Origin: an uncultured Clostridia bacterium
GTDB lineage: Bacteria; Bacillota; Clostridia; UBA1381
Length of the DNA stretch: 24,186 bases
Reading direction: 5' to 3'
Assembly (NCBI GenBank): GCA_934454745.1
Contig: CAKSGP010000002.1
Location: 1 to 24,186, forward strand
Position numbers and translations under genes: made by a program. This document shows positions 8,700 through 15,202 of this stretch, one piece after another (positions within the stretch are counted from its first letter, which is position 1; each line of letters begins with the position of its first letter). The notes beneath the pieces were generated by a model, which worked only from the letters and a program-made list of their open reading frames with translations, had not been told where the DNA came from and made no database searches.

Positions 8700-8764
8700 G
8701 GGACTCTCGGCTAAAAAACAATTCACAGGATTGTTTTTCTGACGCCTCGTCTTCGGGCACACCA
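8700..8764. repeat. tRNA-end-mimic element 2 (shorter relative of element 1)
   Basis: Same plan as element 1 in 65 bp: GGGACTC (8700-8706), then a perfect 9-bp hairpin AAAAACAAT/ATTGTTTTT (8714-8722, 8730-8738, 7-nt loop), then CTTCGGGCACACCA (8751-8764), identical to the end of element 1. The hairpin sequence differs but its position is the same, so the shape seems to be kept rather than the sequence. The stretch between the elements (8607-8699) shows no gene. Confidence 0.5.
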
Positions 8765-8775
8765 TACCGAGTGTT

Positions 8776-8925
8776 CTTTTTTTCTGTTTCGTATTTGACA
8801 GACATTTTTGCAAATCGGTCATCAGATATTTTACCACATACATTATCTTCATAAATTCGCTCGAATAAAACATCTAACTCCTTATCTCGTGTTTTTAGTG
8901 ATGAAAGCTCCTTTTGTCTTGCTTG
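8776..8925 (-). pseudogene. Remnant of large serine recombinase (C-terminal piece)
   Basis: A 50-residue open segment on the minus strand runs from just after a stop (8926-8928). It reads QARQKELSSLKTRDKELD and goes on to LFERIYEDNVCGKISDDRFA, then KMSVKYETEKK. This is the characteristic coiled region of large serine recombinases of Tn4451/TnpX- and Tn5397/TndX-type integrative elements. The catalytic N-terminal domain is missing, and after KYETEKK the frame runs into tRNA-end-mimic element 2. It is therefore a scar of a lost integrative element. There is no start codon or ribosome binding site for a product. Confidence 0.65.
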
Positions 8926-8929
8926 TTAT

Positions 8930-9070
8930 TTCTGTTCGTCAGGCTACGATTTCGCTATTGCTTCTTCTCTCCCACACCTCACGATGTGAAACTTGCAAGT
9001 CGCTTTTGAGTTCGTCGGTAACTACGCCTCGATGGACTTTCACCACAGAGCATTGATATGCCCGTCATAC
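8930..9070 (-). ncRNA. Probable fragment of a group II intron RNA (5' domain I part)
   Basis: Read on the minus strand, this non-coding stretch contains TGGTGAAAGTCCA, then CCGACGAACTC and AAGCAATAGCGAAA. GGTGAAAGTCC followed by an ACCGACGAACT-like segment is familiar from the 5' part of bacterial group II introns. No reverse transcriptase frame and no domain V are present, so it can only be a fragment. Recognition is from memory of such introns, with limits set by eye. Confidence 0.45.
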
Positions 9071-9071
9071 T

Positions 9072-9101
9072 AAAAAGCCCCGTCTGATTGCTCAAACGGG
9101 G
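9072..9101 (-). terminator. Intrinsic terminator after the SLH surface protein gene
   Basis: On the minus strand, a 10-bp stem CCCCGTTTGA/TCAGACGGGG (one G-U pair) closes on a GCAA tetraloop and is followed by CTTTTTA. It lies about 38 nt past the stop of the surface-protein gene. A second small hairpin, CAAGCG-TTCC-CGCTTG (9111-9126), lies between them. Confidence 0.85.
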
Positions 9102-9138
9102 TTTTATCGTCAAGCGTTCCCGCTTGGCTTAACCTTAT

Positions 9139-11523
9139 TTATTTGTTTGCTTCAATAAATCTTTGAAGTATTGCCGCAATTTCGGCTCTTGTTGCATTAT
9201 CCTGAGGATTGATTGAAGTTTCTGTTTTACCTTTCATCAAACCACTTCCACAAGCCCACTGCATAGCGGAAATTGCATACTCGGAAATGCTTTCCGCGTC
9301 GGTATAGGAAAGAATGTTTGTGCTTTCACCAACACTTACATCATATCCCTTGTATTTTGCATATCTAAACATAATTGCCGCAATCTGCTCACGGGTGATG
9401 TTATCGTCAGGGGCAAATGCATTTTCCGTAACACCGTTTACAATGCCGTTCTGCTGTACCCATATAACCGCATTTGCGTAATATGCGCTTGTGTCAACAT
9501 CACTGAACGGAATACTCTTGTTAACAGCAGGCTCACCCTCCGCACGATAAAGTATTGCAACAAGCATCGCGCGCGTCAGATTTTCACTCGGAGCAAATGT
9601 TGTAGCAGTTGTTCCGTTCATAAGTTTGTTATTAACTGCATATTCAACATTTGTGTAGAACCAGTCGCTTTTCTTAACATCGGTAAACGGATTTTCCCAT
9701 TCCGAATCGGTAGGCTCTGTCGGCTCAGTCGGTTTATCGGGCTCTGTTGCTTTTTCTGTCCACTTTGCATAAAGAGTAAAGCTCTTTGTTACCTTTGCAG
9801 AGAAGTCATATGCCGTTGTAAGCTCCTTATCGGAATACCAACCGTCAAATGTGTAACCGTCCTTTGTCGGAGCTGTCGGCTCGCTTACTGCAGTATTTCT
9901 TGTTACCGTTTTGCTTGACACCTTGCTTCCGCCGTTTGTTTCAAATGACACAGTATAACGGGTTGTTCCGCCGCCACCGCCGCCGGTGTATGTCCAGTTT
10001 GCGTAAATGGTGGTATTGGCATTAAAAACGTAATCAGTATCCACCTTAGTGCCGCCGCTTGCTTCGGTATACCAACCGTTGAAGGAGTAGCGGCTGCGGG
10101 TGGGCGTGGGCAGGCTGGTCAGCTTGCCGTCAGCGCCTGTTTCTGCACTTGCAGGTGTGACAGAGCCGCCGTTGGCGTTGAAGGTGACGGTGTAGGTAGT
10201 GGCAACAGGAATATCCTCATAAGTAGCGATCAGAGCCACAGCCCTGTCAGGCATGGTGAAGGTGGCGGTTGCGGAGGTCTTGGAGCCGGAAGTAAAGGTC
10301 AGGCCGTCAGCGCCGGTCCACTCCTTAAACCGCTGGCCCGCTGCAGGTTCATTTGCGCTGATTGTAATGGATGTTCCTGCAGCCTGTGCACCGCTGGGAG
10401 ATGCAGTACCACCGGTTACGGTGACGGTGTATTCAACATCTTCCCACTGTGCGTAAACGATAGTGCTATCATCGGCGTCAATCTTTCCACCAACCGCCTT
10501 GATCTCTTCGCCAACTTTCCAGCCCTTGAACTGCTTGCCGTCAGGGGCAGTAAAAGCGTTTTCAGGGAGGGTGTATTCCGCTGCGGTGGTTTTAGCCACC
10601 ATGCCGCCGGAGCCGCCGTTCCCGTCAAAGGAGATGGTTTTGACGTCGCTGCCTGTGACATCGAAAGTACCTTTGATGCACGTAGTATCTTTGGTGGCGG
10701 CGGTGAGGGTTCCACCGGAGAAGGTCACCTTGCCTCCGTATACATAGATGCCGAAGCTATGGCCATTTTTCTGTGTGCCGCCGGTGGCGGTGACTATAGC
10801 GCCGGTATTATTGATTTCTACGTTGTTTGCATAAATGCCGCTGCTTGCACCACTTGACGCACCGCCGCCGGTGGCAACAACTTTGCCGCCGGAGATGGTC
10901 ACGCTGCCATTTCCTGCCCAAAGGCCATTGCTGCTGTGTTTCGCATCGACGCCGGTGGCCGTAACCGTGCCGCCGTTGATGGTCAAATCGTTATTAAGTG
11001 CACGGATGCCGAAGCTCTGGTTGTTCGGCGCCGCGCCGCCGGTGGCTGTAACTGCACCGCTGTTGATGGTCACGCTGTTTTGTGCATGGATGCCGAAGCT
11101 CAGGTTGCCCGCCGTACCGCTGGTCACATTGAGCGTACCGGTGCCCTGGATAGTCAGGCTGCCTTCGCCGTAAATGCCGTAGCAATCTCCCGTAGCCGCG
11201 TCGCCGCCTTTGATGGTGTTGGTCGTGCCGTCCGCCAGGGTGATCTTCGCGCCATCGGGCAGCTTCACCGCATCGACGGCGCTGGTTTCAAAGTTCACGC
11301 CATTGAGGGTGAGGGTATTGGTGGTGCTATCCCACGTGCTGTCCTCTGCACCATCTGTTTTCGCGGCGTTTAGCAGACCCAGTGCCGTGGTGGGATCAGC
11401 AGAAAAGTCCGCCGTGTCCGTTGCCGACTCCTCCGCCAGCGCCACGGTGGGCAGCATACCTACTACCATTGAAAGGGCAAGCAGGATGCCAAGCAGTCTT
11501 TTGATTTTTGTTTTTGCTTTCAT
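9139..11523 (-). CDS. Secreted SLH-anchored surface protein with beta-helix and InlB-type repeats
   Basis: 794 residues from the ATG at 11523, which has AAGGAGG (11531-11537) seven bases upstream; an earlier in-frame ATG lacks one. Order: signal peptide 1-30 (ends VALA), a carbohydrate-binding-like beta-helix region about 60-295 with 30-33-residue repeats around SFGI and VTINSGAVTATGG, an InlB-like stretch 296-360, a divergent InlB B-repeat about 364-436, two Listeria-Bacteroides repeats (443-510, 523-588; FNGWY, FDGWYSD), a Pro/Thr/Glu linker (TEPDKPTEPTEPT), and three SLH domains (about 611-660, 672-722, 738-788). It probably acts as an adhesin or polysaccharide-binding wall protein. Bases about 10080-11460 are distinctly richer in GC than both ends, suggesting a mosaic gene. 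It lies 62 bp downstream of the HTH gene on the same strand. Confidence 0.88.
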   Translation of the reverse strand: MKAKTKIKRLLGILLALSMVVGMLPTVALAEESATDTADFSADPTTALGLLNAAKTDGAEDSTWDSTTNTLTLNGVNFETSAVDAVKLPDGAKITLADGTTNTIKGGDAATGDCYGIYGEGSLTIQGTGTLNVTSGTAGNLSFGIHAQNSVTINSGAVTATGGAAPNNQSFGIRALNNDLTINGGTVTATGVDAKHSSNGLWAGNGSVTISGGKVVATGGGASSGASSGIYANNVEINNTGAIVTATGGTQKNGHSFGIYVYGGKVTFSGGTLTAATKDTTCIKGTFDVTGSDVKTISFDGNGGSGGMVAKTTAAEYTLPENAFTAPDGKQFKGWKVGEEIKAVGGKIDADDSTIVYAQWEDVEYTVTVTGGTASPSGAQAAGTSITISANEPAAGQRFKEWTGADGLTFTSGSKTSATATFTMPDRAVALIATYEDIPVATTYTVTFNANGGSVTPASAETGADGKLTSLPTPTRSRYSFNGWYTEASGGTKVDTDYVFNANTTIYANWTYTGGGGGGTTRYTVSFETNGGSKVSSKTVTRNTAVSEPTAPTKDGYTFDGWYSDKELTTAYDFSAKVTKSFTLYAKWTEKATEPDKPTEPTEPTDSEWENPFTDVKKSDWFYTNVEYAVNNKLMNGTTATTFAPSENLTRAMLVAILYRAEGEPAVNKSIPFSDVDTSAYYANAVIWVQQNGIVNGVTENAFAPDDNITREQIAAIMFRYAKYKGYDVSVGESTNILSYTDAESISEYAISAMQWACGSGLMKGKTETSINPQDNATRAEIAAILQRFIEANK

Positions 11524-11546
11524 AAGCAATTCCTCCTTGTTTCTTT

Positions 11547-11561
11547 CCGGCATTTTGCCGG
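11547..11561 (-). promoter_or_regulatory. Small hairpin in the leader of the surface protein gene
   Basis: CCGGCA-TTT-TGCCGG, a perfect 6-bp stem, lies between the HTH stop and the surface-protein ribosome binding site. It is not followed by a T-run in that direction, so it is not a standard terminator. It could be an mRNA-stabilising stem or a small operator. Confidence 0.35.
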
Positions 11562-11585
11562 GTAAAATGATATAATAAAAACCGT

Positions 11586-13298
11586 TTATGGTTCGGCTGT
11601 CGGTTTGCAGAAGTCTTCAAAAGCACGAATCATTTTTGGATGTTTGATAACAAAATGAATGGCAGGGGCATTGTTCTTTGATACAATCACCCATTTTCCC
11701 GCATTGATCTGAATCTGAATATTTCTGAAAGTCTGTACAGCATCTGTATGCAGGTCATATCCGTCATAATCTTCAGCAAATTGCTTCGTCGCTGCAAGAT
11801 GGCGCAGATAGTCCGGATATGTATATTTCAGCCTTTTTTCCGAAAACATACCGCAAAGAGATAAATAAACCGGTTCTTTTTCAAACTCTTCTTCACTCAG
11901 CACATAAACCTCGTCACATATCGTTCCGTTTTCAAGGATTGCTTCTGTCATTTCCCTTTGCCTGAACATATAGTTTCTGATATCTTCCTTGTCTTTTTCC
12001 CCAAAGGAATTATTTTCCAGCATATCTTCCAAAACATCTTTCGGGAGCGTATAGATAGGCAGAGAAGAAAGAATGTTGAATCGTGTTCCGCCCGACAATG
12101 CTTCGGAATCCTCAAAACAAAAGAACGCATCCTTATCCTCTGTCCTGTAAGTCTTCATCAGCGGTTTTGCCTTTGAGAACAGACGCTGTACCCGCTTTTT
12201 GTAATAAGCAAGGTCTGTCTCATTTTGCGTCAGGCAGTATTTCCCCTCATTATGATACCCTCTGATACATTCCCCATAGAGTACGGCATTATCCGATACA
12301 TAGTCCGTATGGCAATAGATACGGTTTGAAGAGTCGTTCAGATAGAAAGAAGTAACCTTTCCGGTCATATAAAGCGGAATCCAGCTCATCAGTCCGAGCA
12401 TCATCTCGTCTGGCGGGCGATCAACATCATGAATCATCCGTATATCTGCACCCTTCATAATCATCGTCGCAATGGACTGCATCCATACCCTCATATATGC
12501 CGCATCCGAGGTCAAGGCTTCCATAGGGATACTGTTGCACATAAAGACAGTACCATTATCTCCCGAAGATGCTACTGTCTTGAAAAAATCAAGCTCGCCT
12601 TTTTTCATCTCGTCAAACCCGTAATAGTATTTCGGAAGAGGTAAAATCTCCGACTCCTGAGCATAAGCCGCCTCAGGAAAATGATTATTGCTCATATATG
12701 TTTTAATATTGAACGCATCCAGTTGATACAGAAACTCTCCGAGATAATTATGCTGACTAATTGTTTTGGAATTTAGCCAGCTACACATTTTTAATGCACA
12801 CCGTCCTACCGGAACAAGCTCTTCTGCGGCTTGCCCAATAAGCCCTGCAATTGCCAATGGTGAGTTTGTTCTTGCGATATACCCTGCTGTTTCGACAAGA
12901 AACTTATCTAAATCGGCGGGTTTACGCTGACCCGTCCGAATTCTTGACAGATATGACGAATCAAAGCTCAGTGCTCTTGAAAGACCTGAAACGCTGATAT
13001 CTAACGTTTCAATTGCAGTATTGAGATTTTTAATGATGGCATTATAATCGAGCTTTGGCTTCTCCGTAAACTCTGAAAAAGCGTTTCTGATGATTGCTTC
13101 ATCAAGTTCCGTTTTTTTCTCACTTGCCAACTTAACAAATCCGCAAATCAGCTTTTCAATCTGTTCCTGATTAGGTATTCTCTTCCCTGAACGGTATCTG
13201 CTCAGAGCAGAAGCAGATATACCCGAAGCTGCGGACAGCTCTTTCGCAGTAGACTGCGTTTTGTTCAGATACAGTTTTAGCACATCGGAAAATCCCAT
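11586..13298 (-). CDS. Large regulator-like protein with two N-terminal HTH domains
   Basis: 570 residues; start at 13298 with AAAGGGG (13307-13313) eight bases before it. Residues 17-41 (TAKELSAASGISASALSRYR) form an XRE-type helix-turn-helix, and 101-126 (SVSGLSRALSFDSSYLSRIR) a second one. The remaining 440 residues match no domain I can name and have no membrane segment or signal peptide; the C-terminal part (GKWVIVSKNNAPAIHFVIKHP) is like that of other uncharacterised HTH proteins of gut Clostridia. By position it probably controls the downstream surface-protein gene and/or the divergent lipoprotein genes. No Walker, nuclease or kinase motif is evident. DNA binding is well supported, its target only inferred. 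Confidence 0.75.
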   Translation of the reverse strand: MGFSDVLKLYLNKTQSTAKELSAASGISASALSRYRSGKRIPNQEQIEKLICGFVKLASEKKTELDEAIIRNAFSEFTEKPKLDYNAIIKNLNTAIETLDISVSGLSRALSFDSSYLSRIRTGQRKPADLDKFLVETAGYIARTNSPLAIAGLIGQAAEELVPVGRCALKMCSWLNSKTISQHNYLGEFLYQLDAFNIKTYMSNNHFPEAAYAQESEILPLPKYYYGFDEMKKGELDFFKTVASSGDNGTVFMCNSIPMEALTSDAAYMRVWMQSIATMIMKGADIRMIHDVDRPPDEMMLGLMSWIPLYMTGKVTSFYLNDSSNRIYCHTDYVSDNAVLYGECIRGYHNEGKYCLTQNETDLAYYKKRVQRLFSKAKPLMKTYRTEDKDAFFCFEDSEALSGGTRFNILSSLPIYTLPKDVLEDMLENNSFGEKDKEDIRNYMFRQREMTEAILENGTICDEVYVLSEEEFEKEPVYLSLCGMFSEKRLKYTYPDYLRHLAATKQFAEDYDGYDLHTDAVQTFRNIQIQINAGKWVIVSKNNAPAIHFVIKHPKMIRAFEDFCKPTAEP

Positions 13299-13326
13299 AC
13301 TCTCATCCCCTTTCCATTACTTATTA

Positions 13327-13430
13327 TAAATTATAGCATAAAACATCATAAACTTCCACGAAAATTTCCGTAATGTCAATGACAACACGGGAATGCTTAT
13401 AGAATTTCGCTATATTTATGCTATAATTTA
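13327..13430. promoter_or_regulatory. Divergent promoter region with perfect 16-bp inverted repeat
   Basis: TAAATTATAGCATAAA (13327-13342) is the exact complement of 13415-13430. Each arm contains an extended -10, TGCTATAAT, pointing outward: leftward TATAAT at 13335-13330 for the HTH gene (leader about 25 nt) and rightward TATAAT at 13422-13427 for the lipoprotein gene (leader about 59 nt). No good -35 is seen on either side, as often with extended -10 promoters. The symmetry suggests common regulation of both directions. Confidence 0.65.
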
Positions 13431-13431
13431 C

Positions 13432-13468
13432 AATAGACAATATAATTTGTGAAATGTAGATGTCTATT
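13432..13468 (+). promoter_or_regulatory. Inverted repeat in lipoprotein leader
   Basis: AATAGACA (13432-13439) and TGTCTATT (13461-13468) are perfect complements 21 nt apart, in the predicted 5' leader ahead of the GAGGAGG site. It may be an operator or an RNA stem; without a partner this is tentative. Confidence 0.35.
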
Positions 13469-13492
13469 ATAATTATTGAGGAGGAAAAACAC

Positions 13493-13963
13493 ATGAAATT
13501 GAAAAAATCTACCATACTGGTATGCTGTACAATCATAGCTTCTATGGGAGTTGCATTGACAGGATGAGGTAACAACAGCACCGACAAAGATACCGCAAAC
13601 AACAACGTGAATGTTGAAACCAAAACCGAAACGAAGGACGAACCAAAAACAGAAACGAATGATGAAGATTTGTACATTGGAACATGGAAAGCATCAATTG
13701 TAGAATCAGCTGAAGGCGATGTATATGACTATGAAGAAAACCTCGGAGTCTATGAGATTACTCTTAATGCCGACTATACATCTACAGGAAAAACAAATGA
13801 TGAAACTTTTGACGGCGGCACATGGGAACTGACCGAAGACGGTGTGAAAATCATGGAATCCAATGGTGTAGCTGTTGACTTTATCTATAAGGACGGAGAA
13901 CTGATATGGGATTTAGCAATGGGAGATGTAAAAGCAAAAACCCACTTTGTAAAGAAGCAGTAG
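13493..13963 (+). pseudogene. Small lipoprotein gene with TGA at the lipobox cysteine
   Basis: ATG 13493 follows a strong GAGGAGG site (13478-13484). The frame reads MKLKKSTILVCC, a hydrophobic stretch and VALTG, then TGA (13565-13567) where the invariant lipobox Cys would be, then GNNSTDKDT and 131 further open codons to TAG at 13961. The mature part (YIGTWKASIVES, GGTWELTEDGVKIM) matches the next gene, where the same site is LLTGC with TGC. So one base substitution (C to A) replaces Cys by a stop. Most simply it is a recent pseudogene. Selenocysteine cannot be excluded, but no clear SECIS hairpin follows. Internal restart at GTG 13607 would give a protein without signal. Confidence 0.75.
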
Positions 13964-14058
13964 TTTGCTGAACAGCTTTACTGTATTATACGAGAGAATA
14001 TTCTGCAAAATAAATGATCTAATTCTGCTATATTAATATGATTGTTGAGGAGAAAAAT

Positions 14059-14442
14059 ATGAAATTGAAAAAAATAATAATTGTGACATGCTGTGTAATC
14101 ATAGCATCTCTGGGAATTTTACTGACAGGCTGCAGTGACAGCAACAGCGACAAATATGCTGACAGCCCATATGTGGGAGTATGGATGATTGATCATTTCG
14201 AATTAGAAGGCAAGGAATATCCGTACCCAGGCCTCTTTGCGTTTACTTTTAATGCAGACGGTTCGGCTTCGTTGGAGGACGTCAGTGAAACTGTTGAAGG
14301 CACATGGGAACCTACCGAAGATGGTGTGAAATTTACGGATATTGAAGAAGATACTTACATTACATATGAGGACGGAAAGTTGACAATGGAGACGGAACAC
14401 GAAAAGGGAAAAGCAATGATGTACTTTTATAAGAAGGAGTAA
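14059..14442 (+). CDS. Small secreted lipoprotein, lipocalin-like/unknown
   Basis: 127 residues; ATG 14059 is preferred over the upstream ATG at 14038 because GAGGAG (14047-14052) sits six bases before it. It has a lipoprotein signal (MKLKKIIIVTCC...ILLTGC) with lipobox LTGC, so it would be anchored to the outer face of the membrane. The mature part contains YVGVWMIDHFEL, FNADGSASLED and TWEPTEDGVKF, the same plan as the preceding gene; the two are tandem duplicates. TGCTATATT (14026-14034) upstream resembles the extended -10 of the first copy, so it may have its own promoter. Function unknown; strongly acidic. Confidence 0.8.
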   Translation: MKLKKIIIVTCCVIIASLGILLTGCSDSNSDKYADSPYVGVWMIDHFELEGKEYPYPGLFAFTFNADGSASLEDVSETVEGTWEPTEDGVKFTDIEEDTYITYEDGKLTMETEHEKGKAMMYFYKKE

Positions 14443-14514
14443 AGACAAATATAAAAAAGAAAACTGTTCTTATAGAAAGTTAAAAATCAAATAACTTGGA
14501 GGAGTAGAAAAATT

Positions 14515-14538
14515 ATGGATAATATCAATCCCGAATAA
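14515..14538 (+). other. Seven-codon reading frame MDNINPE running into the terminator
   Basis: GGAGGAG (14498-14504), then ATG 14515 with seven sense codons and TAA inside the left arm of the terminator stem. It may be the decapitated start of a lost gene whose body was replaced, or a very short leader peptide. No rich run of a single amino acid that would suggest attenuation. Confidence 0.3.
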
Positions 14539-14564
14539 GGCAACGCCTTATTCGGGATTGTTTT
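14526..14564 (+). terminator. Strong intrinsic terminator after the lipoprotein genes
   Basis: A perfect 16-bp stem (14526-14541 with 14545-14560; starts CAATCCCGAATAAGGC) has a three-base AAC loop and is followed by TTTTATTA. It closes the lipoprotein unit. Confidence 0.9.
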
Positions 14565-14617
14565 ATTACGATAGGAGTAAAGAATAATTATTTAAAAAGA
14601 GAAGTGGGTTTTTTTAA

Positions 14618-14794
14618 TATCTCTCTTTCTTTAATGTCAATACCATCATTTACGCACAGTGGACATACACCGGCGGCGGTGACGGCGCAGTGACCACCTA
14701 TACCATCGCCGTGGGCAGCGTCAAAAACGGCAATATGACTTTCAGCCCCAAGAACGCAGTTAAGGGTACTGTCGTTATCAAACTCCTTTGGTAA
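14618..14794 (+). pseudogene. Fragment of an InlB-repeat surface protein
   Basis: An open stretch without start reads YLSFFNVNTIIYAQWTYTGG, then GDGAVTTYTIAVGSVKNG, NMTFSPKNAVKG and a few codons to TAA at 14792. FNVNTIIYAQWTYTGG corresponds to FNANTTIYANWTYTGG (residues 500-515) of the surface protein at 9139-11523, but the sequence after it differs, so it comes from a relative rather than a copy. Bases 14655-14760 are GC-rich like that gene's central block. Around 14765-14790 it meets minus-strand coding sequence of another origin. Confidence 0.6.
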
Positions 14795-14977
14795 TGCAGT
14801 TATAGTAATATAAAGCACGATTTCAGATATTTCACCACTTGTAACTGTTTCTGTTCGTGAAGTAATTGTGTGCATATCCCAAAATACTTGTTTGAGCTTT
14901 TGCTTTTTTTCATCATCTATAACTACAACATCCTGAACAGTTTCATCTTCTACGTCTGTAATGAATAATGAAGCTGC
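14780..14977 (-). pseudogene. Gene fragment resembling an ICE-encoded NlpC/P60-type protein
   Basis: From a stop at 14978-14980 the minus strand reads LFITDVEDETVQDVVVIDDE, then KKQKLKQVFWDMHTITSR, TETVTSGEISEIVLYITITA and LPKEFDND, after which the sequence passes into the surface-protein fragment. The pattern of DDEKK, FWDMN-like and VLYITITA is, from memory, like the middle of cell-wall hydrolase proteins in Tn1549/CTn-type conjugative elements. Neither end of the gene is present. The identification is tentative; that it is a fragment of a real gene is more certain. Confidence 0.4.
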
Positions 14978-15040
14978 CTACTGCTGATGAATAATGAATA
15001 ATTGAGTTTCGCTTGCGGAAACCTTGAATTATATAATTAA
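14961..15040. repeat. AT-rich repeat/hairpin patch
   Basis: The 12-mer ATGAATAATGAA occurs at 14961-14972 and 14987-14998. It is followed by GTTTC-GCTTGCG-GAAAC (15006-15022), flanked by TAATTGAG and CTTGAATT. This resembles the small palindromic repeats common between Clostridia genes. From 15040 to the permease at 15203 I see no gene. Confidence 0.4.
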
Positions 15041-15202
15041 TTGTGGTAAAATAACTTTGAGGATGAAATGTCGAATTCTTTAATTACAGATTGTCTTAAA
15101 CTTAAACGACTTTCGTTATCCTCAATAAACACAGCCAAATCTAATAAATAAACCAAATATCAGAATTGCGTATCATAAATAAAAGTTAAAGGAATTGATA
15201 AA

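Noticed and set aside
8461..8775. Minus-strand frame of over 100 codons through the tRNA-end-mimic elements
   Set aside because: It is the accidental continuation of the truncated recombinase frame into hairpin elements; low-complexity, no family and no start signal.
10253..11575. Several long plus-strand reading frames opposite the surface-protein gene
   Set aside because: They lie within the GC-rich repetitive block, where opposite frames stay open by composition; they have no ribosome sites and no recognisable families.
13493..13963. TGA read as a sense codon through an altered genetic code
   Set aside because: Long genes here show no in-frame TGA, and the gene at 23547 ends at TGA with a new ribosome site and start just after it, so TGA works as a stop.
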